A stretch of 64,000 nt of DNA from Rhizophagus irregularis (lineage: Eukaryota > Glomeromycota > Glomeromycetes > Glomerales > Glomeraceae). Each line of letters starts with the position of its first letter. Position 1 is the first letter of the stretch. Location: assembly GCF_026210795.1 (NCBI RefSeq), contig NC_089438.1, forward strand, positions 3,617,501-3,681,500, given 5' to 3'. Below are positions 45,507 to 58,749 of the stretch, one piece after another. Under the pieces are notes generated by a model, which was not told the DNA's origin, made no database searches, and saw only the letters and a program-made list of their open reading frames with translations. Made by a program: the position numbers and the translations under genes.

Positions 45507-47193
45507 ATCTTAAAATCAAACCTTAAAACCATCATTAATCTTGAAATCTTCTTGTTCTTCTTGGCATATTTTTACTTCATATTCGTCATCCGTATCATCA
45601 TCATCGTCTGTGTTAGTATCAGAATTCTCAAGATTAAAATCAAAGTTTTCTAAATCTTTGTCGTTCATAAAACACATCTGGTGATCGGTAAGTTTTGTTA
45701 AGTATCTAAAAAAAAAAATTTAAGAATGAGAAATTAATTATAAATCCTAAATTTTAACGCAAAAAAAAACTTAAAAACGATACCTGTGTAAATTAACCAT
45801 ATTCCTCTTAATTTGAGAAGCAGCACTTAAAGAATTTACATAGCATTCAATTTCGGGCCAATGAATAATTAAACCCAAATTAGAATTCACTTTTAATAAG
45901 TAAATTCCTGGACGTAACGAAGGCTTATTTATATCATTAATTGATGCTGTAACTGTAAGCAAATCATATCTGTAAGAAAAAATATAGATTAATTATTTTC
46001 GTATATAATGGCATAGCATTATTACCAAAAAAAAAACAAAATAATAATAATAATAAATAAATAAAAAAAATACGCTTTATTTACATTTGTTGATTAATTA
46101 AATTTCTATTCAACAAGAGCTTCGCGATTAAATTGCGATTTCCATAACATCCAATAAGACGAAATGAGACTGAATTCAATTTCGTATAATTAATTTCAGA
46201 AATAGATTTGAAACTCGACGGGACCATATCATTGCATAGCTTCCTTAATTGTTCCTTGGAGATAATTATCTTGTCCACTTCAAGAATTTAACATAATGAA
46301 AAATTAATATTACTTTACAGAATGTACCAGCATTTTAATTTCACAACTAAATTTACCAATGCCGTTTGAACCATCATCATTGCATAAGTCCAACAATCGA
46401 TATAATCCAATAATATCAACAGCTAAATCACTAGAAATCTCATTATGTTTAACTTGCTGTAAAGACGTCGTTAAAGGATCGCTATGAATGTAAGATTCAT
46501 CCATGTCTTCCTGAATTTCTAAAGAAAGAATTATAATACTATATTAAAGAAAGTACTGATTTGTTATTGTGAATAATTCGAATTAATTTTACATTGTGAC
46601 TATTGGATATATTATTAGGAATGCAGAAAATTTTAATTAAAAAGCATATAATAAATAAATAAAAATATTCATGTACCATAAGAATCGTTTACAAAAATTT
46701 AAAAAATTTTAAACGATAAATAATTTTAAATTCTGTATATAAATGAGCATTGAAATATTGAAATCGTTTTTGGAAACAATCGGCTAAATAATGTGCCGAC
46801 ATATCATTAATTATGTTCCTAATAAGTAATTCTTTTTGAAAAATTCTGGTTTAAAACTTGCGGTTGTATTTATTAAGTTACATTGTTGTGTTACGATCGA
46901 CTTTTTCACACGCTGCATTTGGCCAAGGCGTAAATAAATTTCACATGCGTATTTTTTTTTGGAATAAAAATCAGGAAAAAGAAAATGTGAAGATAGTAAT
47001 TATTTTTGGGAATATTACCAACATTCTCTTTTTTTTTATGGTTTCGGGATAGGCTTAAAGACTTAAATTGATTCCAGAACTCTTGGAAAAGATTATGTGA
47101 AAATGCACATCCGGGATTTGGCTGACATTCTTATAATATCACCACATTACTGATCATTTTGTTCAATCTCATCACAAAAAAAAAGACCATTTA

Positions 47194-47306
47194 CCGTACC
47201 ATTCCGAAATTAAACAACCGGCCAATTAGTCATAATTCTGGTCAAAATTACCATAATGCGGGCCAGGTTGCTTATTTACGGGTTGTTTGATTTCGGAATG
47301 GTACGG
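47194..47306. mobile_element. Tc1/mariner-like MITE with TA target duplication
   Basis: 113 bp, starting CCGTACCATTCCGAAATTAA and ending in the complement TTTCGGAATGGTACGG. The terminal inverted repeats of about 27 bp have a single mismatch (CCGAAAT[T/C]AAACAACC). It is flanked by TA on both sides (47192-47193 and 47307-47308). A TA duplication and the short size point to a mariner-type non-autonomous element. The repeats are nearly identical, so the insertion is probably young. Confidence 0.8.
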
Positions 47307-48318
47307 TATAAGTTATTTTTTCATATTTTAATTTTACTTCGGAATTATGTTACTCAAAATTGGAATATTAATAAACACTTTTAATAATGGTGACTTTTAC
47401 TATTTGATGAAAATAAATTTATGATTTAATTGTGTTAATTCTCAATTAGTAAAAACCTGTATTATGGATGATGATCCAAATCATCCAATTAATCGCAAAT
47501 TTTTAGGTTCCCCATATTCACCTCCGCTCATCAATTGTTGCTGTATTATCACATATTATAACAATATCAAAAATCAAATAGTATATTATAAATTACATTA
47601 TTAAAATATTTAATAGTATTACATATTAGGCGACTGTTATTTGTACCGTGTAATAATTCAATCACGTTAAGATCGTTAAGCGGTCTATTAATTCTACTGC
47701 GCCATTGTTTGAAAATGAAAGTTAAATGATAAACCAGCTCGACCAGAAGAGATCCTCTTGTATTCGAGTTAGTGGATCAAAGTGTGGGAAATGTCATATA
47801 AAAAGTATTGGCTCTATAATATATATAGTATACTGTATATAGGACAAGTACGGTACGGATTTTTGGAATTTTCGGAAATTTAATCAATTGATCAACCGTT
47901 GATAATTTTGATGCAATGACCTTAAACTATTGGCTGACTGATTTTATTTAGGGGATCAAAAATACCAATTATAATTTATTTACTTTTATTTTGCGGGAAT
48001 TATTATTTTAATTGGTTCTTTAGTTTCTTTAAATATATTACGTGAAGTTTAGTGAAATAATAGACTTAAAAATTCTTTTCTTTCTTGAATTTTTCATTTT
48101 CATATTTATTTTTATTTTCATTAAGAAACTCGGGAAATGTTATAATTTTATTCCTAATAATAAAGAATTACTTTTGTACTGTAGTTTGATGTGGCAAACT
48201 CTTAGTATTGTAATATAGTATGTAGTTTGCGTTTTTTGTTAGTACGTATGATTTTAAATCGTACTACTTTGATTGCTAAATATAGAAAAATTGTGAAAAA
48301 AAAATCATACATACATAC

Positions 48319-48382
48319 TTTTTACCAGCCTCGCCATACACTTTCAATCCCTTGAAGTCCTATGCAATGGCGCTCGCTCTTT
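48319..48382 (-). pseudogene. Possible relic of a GTPase G3 exon
   Basis: On the minus strand the segment reads AIA-stop-DFKGLKVYGEAGKK after an AAAG acceptor-like site. This resembles VALDFEGLKSLERTPQE of the large GTPase gene at about 39420. Only one exon of about 20 codons is recognisable, with a stop in it. The match is short and could be chance. Confidence 0.3.
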
Positions 48383-51300
48383 AAAATATGAAAATAAAAA
48401 TTTAAATAAATATTTTTATTTGTTATACTAGCATGTCATTATTTATATGCATTAATCTTTAAATAAATAAATTATAAACACAATAATATTTAAGCTTTTT
48501 CATGTTCTTTATTAAATTTTTAATTTTTTTAATTTTTTTAATATTCTCGCAGATCTTAAGTGAAAAAATTGAAGCTGAAACCCTATAACTAATATTTCTA
48601 TAATAAAACTTCGATAGTTTCCCCTTATTGTCACTAATCCCAATAAATCATTAATTAAAATAATTAATGAGGCACTTTTTCATCATAAGAAAAAGGCAAA
48701 AAGAATCGAAAATTAAAGGGTAAAAATTCTTATGTTCAAGTAGGTCTGATTTAAGGTATATTTATAATAATTATATTCTATCTACCCTTACTTTAAATAT
48801 CCCCATTAAAATAATTATTTCTATTTTTAAATTCCTGATAAAATAATTGGTTGTCATACTTAACCATTTTGATCCCCTTGACCATCTTAATCCCCTAACG
48901 AGTAACAATACAAGTACCCCTAACACCATAATTCATGATAGTTTAAGGTCAATTCCGGACCGCAGTAAATGTTAAACACTTCAACACTTAATTTAAATAT
49001 AATACTGCGCCCCTTAATTAGTAAATTCACTACCAGTTGATACAAAAGTGACGCAAAAATTATCACGTGGATTATTTGATTATGGATTTTTTTTGGAATT
49101 GATCGCCGTCGAAAATTTTTCGTTCCAAAAAGTTTCGATCACATGGAATTATGGAAGATGAACGACCATTTTAAAGTGAAGAATTTTTGGAATTTGGACC
49201 TGGGGAAGAGTTTTAGGCGTGTGAATAGATGAGCCATTGCTGTTCAAGGTCGATAACGCTTTCTAGGAGGATTCAATTTGTGGAAATTTCTTCACCTTCG
49301 GTTTTTTGGAATATTAGATTCTTGTGTGACGTTCGGAACTGTCATGTTTTACGACCCGATACAGAAGTGTTCGTAGACTGTATTAGGACCTGATGCTTCG
49401 AAGAATTTGAGGATTGATTTATTGGATGGAGAGTAGGCAAAAACATAAAGGGAATTTATTATATGCCAAAAATACATAACTGTGCAAAGTCTGTTTTCAG
49501 AGTCGGATCCACGTTAGCCACAATCAACGACCGGCCTAAATTTTCGGCCCACCTTTATAATGCCTTAAGAATTTTCTAGCATTACTTTTGACATATAGTA
49601 ATTATCGATGATTAATCGTCAATTTGGGGCATATTGAGATTTCGGGCACAACATTTATATGCTCTATTTATAAATACTATTTACGATTTAAACATGAAGT
49701 ATAAAATTTGCATTACGTGATTGAAATATGAAATTGATTAAAAAAAAATTTCTTTCAAACTTTCAAAATTTAATTCTATGCTGTATCATCTGAAAGATAG
49801 TGAGAAATTTGGGAGTTTTCAAATATTCGTGACTATAATTAAGAAATCTATCGAGAAAAAATTTCAAATTTATAATTTCGGTTACATATAATTATTTTAT
49901 ATCGATATTTCAATCATTATTAAAAAGAATTTTCCATCGAAAGGAAATGGATTTATAGGAAATTTTTTCAAAATTCATGAAAAAAATCGACAAATATTAA
50001 AATAATGATGCACTTTCAAAGTCAACCAACACAGGTTATAGCGCAAACACATTTAAATTACTGTATGTATGAAAAATTTGGAAAAATTATTAAAAAAAAA
50101 ATACGCTCATATTTTTATTACTTTTATTGAAGTTTAATGGTGTGTAAAAACATAATCAAAACTTGTTATTTCTAGCTTTTTATATTGTGGCCAGAACCCG
50201 AAGATCACAATTTTGTTCTTTAGCCAATCATCTTTGTTAAATGTGTGTAACTTATAGACTATTTCATTTATTTTGATGATACATTTCAATATTTTAAAAA
50301 TTTCCGTTGATAATTAATTTTATTTACATACTTTTCACTTTTCGTTAAAAATCTTGATTCATTTAATAAACCATAAAATATTACAAATGATCAACTTTAC
50401 TTATTACACAAAAGACATAATTTTATATAGAAGGATAATTTTCGTAACGATTATTGTAATTTACGGATATTCACTGACTTTTTTCTGGGTAGTGTATGTG
50501 ATATTTAATCCAAATGATGTAAATGCGTCAAAAATATTTATGCGATAGTTTGTACTCTGACTGCGTGACTGCGTGATCCTATTTGGCTGCATAATAAAAG
50601 GAGTTTATAATTCCGATTGCGTAATAATTGATTGTCATGAGTCTTGATTGGAGGTGCAGCAGCGTCGAAAATATCGTCAGAATGAAAATTTTTTTTATTG
50701 TATTTATTCTTTTTCTAGATTTTTTTAGGAACAGAAATATTCTTTTATTCGTCTTCTAGAGATGAAGATTTACCATAACACAACAGATAAATACGGGGTA
50801 CATTATGGTATAAAGGGTGTTTGATTTTTAAATATTATACTGAGTAACTGATTAAGTGTAACAGTTTTAATATTCTATTACTAAAGGAGTGAGCAAAACA
50901 ATCAAAATAAAATGTGCCATGCGTATGAAATTTTTAAAAAAGAAATTCTGTCCACAAAAGGAAACTTGTATGGAAACAATATCAAAATGTATGTATTGAC
51001 TTACGGTATAGAATTATTTTATCATAAGACCTATTTTTCAGTCATACGCCAAAAAATACAACTGATAGAAATGAACAAGGCCAATATATATTTTAAAGTT
51101 CACATTTTATTTTTTCATATCATTTAATTTGCATAAATTATCTGAATATTAATTAAATTAAAAAATAATAATATATATTATATAATAATATTAAATATAT
51201 TTAATATATTTAATTTGTCAATTTCATTACTTTTGTAACTTTATTAGTCTTGGACTAGAATACTAGATGTATTATTTATTATTATTTTGAATTTTTACGT

Positions 51301-52236
51301 TTGATTAAATAATGTGGGGTTTAGATTAATTCGGTCTAGTCCAAAAAAAAATCATCCTTTAAAACCCTAAAATAGTTTAAATTATAAATATCATAATTTA
51401 AGTTTAAAAAAAAAAATAATAAATAAATTATAAATATCACAAAATGATATAAATTAAAAATACCATAAAATGATATGAAACTAACCAAATAGAGTTAATC
51501 ATTTTTATTTTTAAAATGTTATGTCGATCAATCGGTTAGACAGATAAACAAACTCATTATCTTACGCCTCGACGCATAAATGTCATTGAAGTATTACGGT
51601 TACAAAGCCAAACTAAACCACACAGCCCACACTGATAATTTTATTATTATTGTATATATATTATTAAAGTATAAATCATGAAACATTCGATATATTAATG
51701 GATTCTTAAAAAAAAAATTAAAAAAAAAATACGATTTTTACATATTTATTAAACCAAATAAATAAAATAATATCTGGACCGTTCTCCGTTCTCGGATATG
51801 GAAAAATTAATTAATGGTTATAAACTTCTCATAAATGATTGCCAAAATAAACACCAAAAACTTTTTTAGTTTACTAGAACTGTTTAAACAATAATAATAT
51901 CTTGTATCACCTGTAGAATGTAGATTATAATAGAATTTTAACACGTGTAAAATACAAGTTCAGAACATGGTACAGTAGATCATTAGATCATCGATTTATA
52001 AATAGCAGTTTTCCACATCGAAGATACATATTCTAGAAACCTGTCTATTTATTCATTATTTAACAGTAAAGATTATTACAAATAACAATATAGGATTTAT
52101 TCAGTTTACTATATAAAGTTCAATAATGATTATCAATGATCAATAAATATCAACCAGTTTAGATGTTTCTTTTTTAAAAAAAATTCATTTCCTTAACGTT
52201 AATTTCATCTTTTAATATTTATCATAATATTTCATA

Positions 52237-55200
52237 ATGTCTTTGGACAGTGTTAGAAATCACATCCTTTCAAACTCTAGTGAGGGACGTGTCGAAGTCA
52301 ATCAAAGAGATTTAATTTATAAAATTTTAGCTAGGTATGTCGTTAACTATGATGTGTTCATTATTGTTTATTAAAAAATATATATATTTATAATTTTTTT
52401 TATTCTTTAGATACTCTTGTAAATTTGTAATATTTCGAGAGTTAATGCAAAATTCTGGTAAAATTTTTATTTTATACCTTCTTATATATATTTAACCTAT
52501 AATTTTATAACAAAAGATTTAATTATCATTTTATATATTTAATTAAAGATGATGCGGAATCTTCAAGCGTTAAAATTTTATTTGAAACAGATGGTAATAA
52601 AATCACAAAAATAATATTCAAAAATAATGGATTCATTTTTAGAGCTGAAGATTGGAATCGATTAGTGAAAATTGCCGAAGGAAATCCTGATGAGCAAAAG
52701 GTAAGGAAGAAATCTTAAAAATAATTTCATCATTTTTTTTAAAGTTAAAATCATCGTGTAACATTTCTTTTTATGCCATTAATAGATAGGCGCTTTTGGC
52801 GTAGGATTTTATTCAGTATTTTCTGTTACTGAAACTCCATTGTAAGTAATTATAAAGGCTTTAATTATTTTTTTTTTTCTTACTCAAAACGAACTATTTA
52901 TTAATCTATATACGTATTCACATAGTGTTTCTTCCGGCGGACAAGGAATGGCTTTCTATTGGCGCGGAAATCAGTTGTATACGAAACAAGGACCAACTGA
53001 TGATGATGATAAAGATTGGACAACATTTTTTATGGACACTAGAGAACCTTTAGATGTAAATATTTCTTGATCAAATTATATACGTGTCATTATATTCGTA
53101 CCTTGACGCTCCTTTTTTTCTCGTTAATTAGATACCAAATATTGAGGAATTCACTCGGTTCTTGGTTAATTCATTGGTTAGTTTATTTATATAAAGTTCG
53201 CTATTTTAATCTTTATAATTAATATTATATTCCTTCGTTTTTTTTTTTACAATAATAGGGATCTACAGAAAATCTTCAAGACGTTTCATTGTATATTGAC
53301 GATACATTAATAGCACAACTATCAAAGAAAGTGCACAAGCCTAAACTTATAGATATTGCATCTGGTTTTAACACATTTTCTCCAAAAAAAATGTTTCATC
53401 TTACATCAGTAGATTTTAGAAGAGTTAAACTAGACGTTATGAGATTACTTATACCAACGAAAATTAATATAAAACAATTGCGTTCAAATATGTATCAAAA
53501 GGAAGTATCGACTATTGTATTTAGAATTGCAAATGGTCATTTGGATGTTAATGTTAACGATGAATTTTCTACAAAAATGGAACGCGTTACTAAGAAAAAA
53601 TCACCAAATAAAACTTCCATCCAAATGATTTTTACTGAATTTAACGAGCTTGATTCACCTATAGATTATATCAAAAATCTTTCTCCTATATATAAAGATT
53701 TAATTTCATATCCTGAACAAGGAAAAGTATATATTGGTTTCCCAACTAATCAAACAACCGGTTCTTGTTCTCATTTGGCAGCTCGTGTAATTCCTACTGT
53801 AAGTATATTTTAACTTATTATATAATATTTTATTATTGATATCATTATCTTATTAATATAATTATTACATATATATCCTTCTAGATGGAACGAGAGTTGA
53901 TTGATTTTGCTGAACCAACATTAGCAGAATATAACAATGAAATGTTATGTCTAGCAGGGACATTGAGCAGAATTTTATACGAAAATGAAATGGTTCAAAT
54001 GTTGCATCAATATAATGGGAATATCAGTTTAGATGTTGAAGATAATGAAGAAACGAACCGCCCTAAAAAGCGTGCATCCAAGAAAAAGTCGTTATATAAA
54101 TGGCTTGTAAAACGTTTTAAATCCAGTAATCGCACGCCAATCGTGCAATCAGCACCTCCCTACCGTGAATGGCTGGAAAAATGGGCAGTATACGCTATAT
54201 CACATTTTACATACAATACAAGTACTCCGAATACGCAAGTTAGCACAATAGCAGAAACCCAATTTTCAAATTGCTTGAAGCAGAACATGCTTATTTTATC
54301 AACAAACGGTATCCTTCCAATATCTGATGTTCGCTTACCTAATCCGGAAATGGTAGAATTCATAAAGACAGTCCCACTCGTTCCAGAAAATTTGTTGGAA
54401 CAATGTAACACATTTTTTGCTAAAGCTAAAGATACAAAACTAATAGAAGAGTTAGGCTTTAAAGATATTCTAGTTGAACTTAAAAGTCGAGCATTTTCTG
54501 AAAATGAAATAATTAAACTTTTGAAATGGTGGATTTCTTATCTATCAAAAGGAAATACCTTTGACACACAGCTTTTGAAGTTTGCACGAATTGGTGATAG
54601 TTCTCAAACTCTCAGTGCGATTAAATTTTATTTGAATCCAGACAAAATTCCCTTAGATATAAGTATCCCATTTAAAGTTTTACCATATAATATTTCCAGA
54701 AATTTCACTGATCATGAGCTTAAGAACAGCTTGAAATGGACCGAATTATCATTGGTTGATTGGGCAAAGTTTATTGTTAACCATCCTGAATTAGAATCAG
54801 ATCCCGAATTTGCTGAAAAAGTTCACCATGTTTTGGCAAAAAATTTGGCTAGTATTTCACCACAAGATAAAGAAACTATTCGACAATTATTTGTTAAAAA
54901 GAGATGCATACCAACTAAATTTGGAATGAAAGCTCCTAAAAAAACTTATTTCCATGGGGTTGATATATTTCCTAGCTTGCCAACGATAAAGTTTCAAAAC
55001 TTCACATCGAGTATTCAACTTTTGATGGAACACTTTGGAGTTCATAAGGCAAGGATATTTTTTTATAATTTACCATTAATAATTTTAGAGTATATTAATA
55101 ATTAATTGCTTATATAGGTTATAAAATTAAAACTCATTCTTGAACGACTCGTTAGTCAAGAAGATTGTGATTATATTCAAGTCTTACAATATCTTGCTTC

Positions 55201-58200
55201 AGTATCTGATGATCTCAAGGAGAGCGATATGAATAAATTGAAGAATAATCCCATCTGGCCTAGAGAAAATTTATTAGGTACACAGTCAAATGGAAAAATT
55301 CAACGTTTTGTCGCCAATGACTTACATATACCTTCAAGATTATACCGTGAGCTTGGTTTACCTATAATTGATTGGAAAGTAGGATGGTCTAATAAATCAA
55401 TCGAAGGTATATTCATTCATTTAATTTGTTTGTTAATTTATCAAGTTATATATATATTTAATTAATCCAAATTTATAGGAAAATTTTTAATCAGTTTGGG
55501 TTTGCAAGAATATCCCAAACTCGATACAATTCTCAGACTGGCAGCGCCTCCAACTAATCCTGAAATTCGGGAATTGGCTCTCCAATATTTTATTGATAAA
55601 TTTGATAAATATTCTGAAGTATTTTACGTACCGGAAAATATCGATATTGCATTTTTGCCTTGCTCAAATTCCAACACTTACGCAACGCCTTCGGAGTGCT
55701 TTACTAATGATAAGTGCATGATAATGGATTTCCAAATTATACGTAAAGATTTAATTCCTGAAGCGAAAAAACTTGGTGTTCGTCAACAACCTAATCGTGA
55801 AGAATTCATAAAGATGTTAACTGAGAATCCACCAAAAACTGAAAGTAAGGCAAAAGAAGTTTTTGAATATTTGAATGCAAAAAAAGAACTTTTTACTGAT
55901 GCCGATTGGAAGACTCTCAATAATTCCAACATTATTCCAATTCGAGTTGAAAGTCAACATGACGTAATTACTGACGAGCTTTTAAAACCACGTGACTGTT
56001 TCCTTAAACTTAAAGAAGAAAGGTATGTACTTTTTGAACACAAATCTTTTTTTAATGAATATTTTTTGTTTTTTTTAAAAGAAAATTATTTTTTGTTTTT
56101 TTTGTTTTTTTTAGCTTGAATAATTTCTTTCCATATGTTGATTTTGGAACAAAGGCCAATGAATTTTTGGCCAAATGTGGTGCTAAAGAACCATCCTCAG
56201 CTGATTTTGCCGAAATATCAATTGATTCATCACATGAATTGTGGAATTTATATTTAGACAATTATTTGGAAATTTTAAGAAGAATTGATCCCGACCTTGG
56301 AACAATTCTCAACCTGATAACAAATCCAATTTATCCTGAAATTCGAGAAATGTCCCTCAAGTACTTTGCTAATTGCTTTCATAGTAAATATTCACAACAT
56401 TATAAACCAGAAGAAATCGATATTGCATTTTTACCTTGCTCAAATTCTGATTATTATGCAAGGTATTGGGAATGCTTTATTAATGAAGAATGCGAGATAT
56501 TGGGATTCAAAATTATACGTGAAGATTTACGTTCCAAAGCAAAAGATTTTGGTGTTCGTCAAAATCCTTATCATACAAATCTTTTAAAGAGGTTAACTGA
56601 GAATCCACCAAAAGATGAAAATAAAGCAAAAAAAATTTTTGAATATTTATATACACAAAAAGGAAGTTTCACTGATTCTGATTGGAAGAAGCTTGAAGAT
56701 TTCGAATTTATTCCAATTCAATATGAAATTCGTCCTGATGAATTTATTAACAAACTTATCAGGCCACGTGACTGTTTCTTTGAACTAAAGGATTGGTACG
56801 TATTCTTAACTTTTTTTTAATAAACATTTTGTTAAGCATGTTCTAAAAAATAATAAAATAAATGCATATTTTTTTTTTTTTAGCTTAAATAATTTCTTTG
56901 TCAGTATTGATTTTGGAAAAAAAGCTAATGATTTTTTAGCCAAGTGTGGTGTTAAAAATGAGCCATCCTCACAAGATTTTGTTAATTTGTTAGTTAATTT
57001 TTCACATGAATTGTGGCATTTATATAAGGATGATGTAAAAGAATACCTGAACATTTTGAAAAAAATTAACGATGATCTTGATGAAATAACCCCAGGAAAA
57101 ATGAATGAACTCGATGTTTTAATTGCTAATAAACTTGGTCTTAATAGCGAAGAGAAGAATAATTATTATCTGGCATCAGCGAAAGAAATTTACGTAAATG
57201 ATAATAAAATATATCAGCAAGCTTTTGATCCATTATTAGCTCCTAAAAAATTGGAACCTTTATATATGGTATGTATATTAAAATTTTTTTTAACCTTTAA
57301 TAAAGGATTATTTCATATTCTTTTTTTTTCTTTTTTTTTAAAAAAAAAATTAGAAATTGGGAAGTAAATCGTTGCATAATTCTGTACTAAAATCCGTGAT
57401 TCCAACTGGTCCAATTCAAAAAACTCGGTATTCTCAACAATTACAAAAAATAATTAATGAACGAGCGAGCTTGTTCTATCTTAACCACCCGAAAGAAGTA
57501 TTTAAGTACAATGAAAAATGGCTTAAAAAACTAAAAGTTAGAGAGATCGAATATATGGAAACAAGTTATAAGTTAGGATCCATTACTATAAATGAAAAAA
57601 ATAATATTACCACCAATATTTTTCAAGAAAGCAAGAATTCATGTATTCTTTATGTTACTCCTAACTCTAATTTAATCGATGTTTCACAACAAATAGCAAA
57701 TCATATCTTGACATCATTTAATTCGAAGGATATTTCTTATTTCAACACGGTTTTATCCGCACCTTTATCAAGTTTAACGAATATAGGAATATTCGAACCT
57801 AAATTGCCTAAGTTTTCTTTCCTGAACAATGATGAGCAATCTCAAGATTATGATAATGAAGATATTAATTTGATCAAATCTCTTAAAAATAAGGAACCAA
57901 TTACCATAACTTCTGAAAATACACAAGATTTAAGAAACTTTTTACAAGATTCCATAAAATCTTGTTATTCTAATTCAGGAAATATTAAAAGTTCTAATAC
58001 AAAACATAACACAAAAACTTGTATAAGCGAAAGCCAAGTGAATTATTGTGACGTAATGCCTGGTAATAAGTAACATACGATATTGTTTTTTAATTTGATT
58101 ATGTTTATTATCTTTCTTTTTTGTTAATTTTGATTTATTTAATTGTAGGTTATTCAATACACTGTGTTGGAAACTTACAAAAGATTGAACTCTACGTTCC

Positions 58201-58749
58201 TAATGAGGTTGATCATTCAGAAATCTTATCTCAATCACGTACTGCTCCATTGAGCCAGTTCATAAATATGATAAAAGATCTTGCAGATATTTTTGAAATT
58301 ACATCAAAAGTCATTCGTATATTTTATGATGATAGTGTAAACTCAATTGCATTTAATCGTGATGGAGCGTTATTTTTTAATTTAAAATTTTACCTTGAAT
58401 TACACGAACAAGAATGCAAAACTAAACCAACAATTGATGCTATGACTTATTGGTTCATGATATTTTGTCATATATTGGCACATAATTTTGTTCAACTCCA
58501 TAATTCAGAATTTGAAGTAAGCATAATTTTTTTTTAAAAAAAGTTTTTTTTTTATAGTTTTATATTTGATTCTAATTTTTATATTATTACTCTTTTTTTC
58601 TTTTTTTTTAATAGTATTATTCTTCATCACTCGCAAAAACATATATGCCAATTTTCTTGGAATTAATGAATAAACGTGAAATCTCAGTTAAAACTTTTAG
58701 CACTAAAACTTTTTGGAAAAGTTTTAATCGATTTTTAACTCGAAATTAA
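52237..58749 (+). CDS. Sacsin-like / DUF3684-type GHKL-ATPase protein
   Basis: Fifteen exons: 52237-52334, 52411-52457, 52549-52700, 52786-52841, 52926-53055, 53132-53176, 53259-53798, 53885-55048, 55118-55406, 55479-56022, 56115-56795, 56884-57268, 57354-58062, 58149-58516 and 58615-58749. Together they give 1780 residues. The N-terminal HSP90-like ATPase fold has the N-box ELMQNSDDA (about residue 45) and a glycine motif IGAFGVGFYSVFSVTE (about 100). A middle region of about 550 residues follows, with a basic insert (RPKKRASKKKSLYKW). A duplicated module of about 259 residues spans exons 10-12. The C-terminal domain ends FNRFLTRN. Sacsin-type proteins are chaperone-like; members with this fungal layout (PF12449, from memory) have no established function. 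All introns are GT-AG except intron 8 (GC-AG). The frame is open throughout, so the gene is probably functional. Confidence 0.85.
55526..57079 (+). repeat. Internal tandem duplication spanning exons 10-12 of the GHKL gene
   Basis: Two units of about 776 bp (55526-56301 and 56302-57079). Each runs from TIL[R/N]L through IDIAFLPCSNS, ENPPK...KAK and RPRDCF-like words, crosses a phase-2 intron, and continues with LNNFF...DFG.KAN.FLAKCG and SHELW.LY to the next start. Exon 11 therefore consists of the second half of one module and the first half of the next. Both introns inside the units (56023-56114 and 56796-56883) sit at the same position and phase, so genomic DNA was duplicated, intron included. 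Confidence 0.85.

Larger units (their letters stand above)
35280..46504 (-). pseudogene. Giant GBP/VLIG-like GTPase with Cys-rich region and vWA domain, inactivated
   Basis: Many exons, in transcript order. The N-terminus (from 46504, MDESYIHSDP) is followed by an acidic linker and a long helical region (44.5-43.9 kb). A region of about 400 residues comes next (43.8-42.6 kb). The GTPase domain has a P-loop GEQSCGKS at about 42090, a switch region TTFDGSAMRCTEGVW, DFEG as G3, and IIIKDV at the G4-like position. Then come EGEDNFITRMYKGGMN and a Cys/His-rich region of repeated CxxxC...H motifs (about 37.95-36.75 kb). A vWA domain follows with MIDAS residues DRSDS, GTSYD and SDGE; the stop is at 35280. 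The P-loop exon is split by a 2.4-kb retroelement. There is also a stop near 42611 and frame changes near 42535 and 42300. By family, GBP-like GTPases oligomerise; the role in fungi is unknown. Confidence 0.75.
46505..52236. other. Long noncoding spacer (5.7 kb)
   Basis: No gene can be supported. Short open frames in it have biased composition and no recognisable motif. It contains one clear MITE (47194-47306) and a possible GTPase exon relic (48319-48382). The final 150 bp are the presumed promoter region of the next gene. Confidence 0.5.

Noticed and set aside
50354-51127. Two short open frames (64 and 71 codons) in the long spacer
   Set aside because: Hydrophobic, AT-driven composition, no motif, no splice partner; likely chance.
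54160-54411. Open frame antisense to exon 8 of the GHKL gene
   Set aside because: Lies entirely opposite a well-supported conserved exon; shadow frame.
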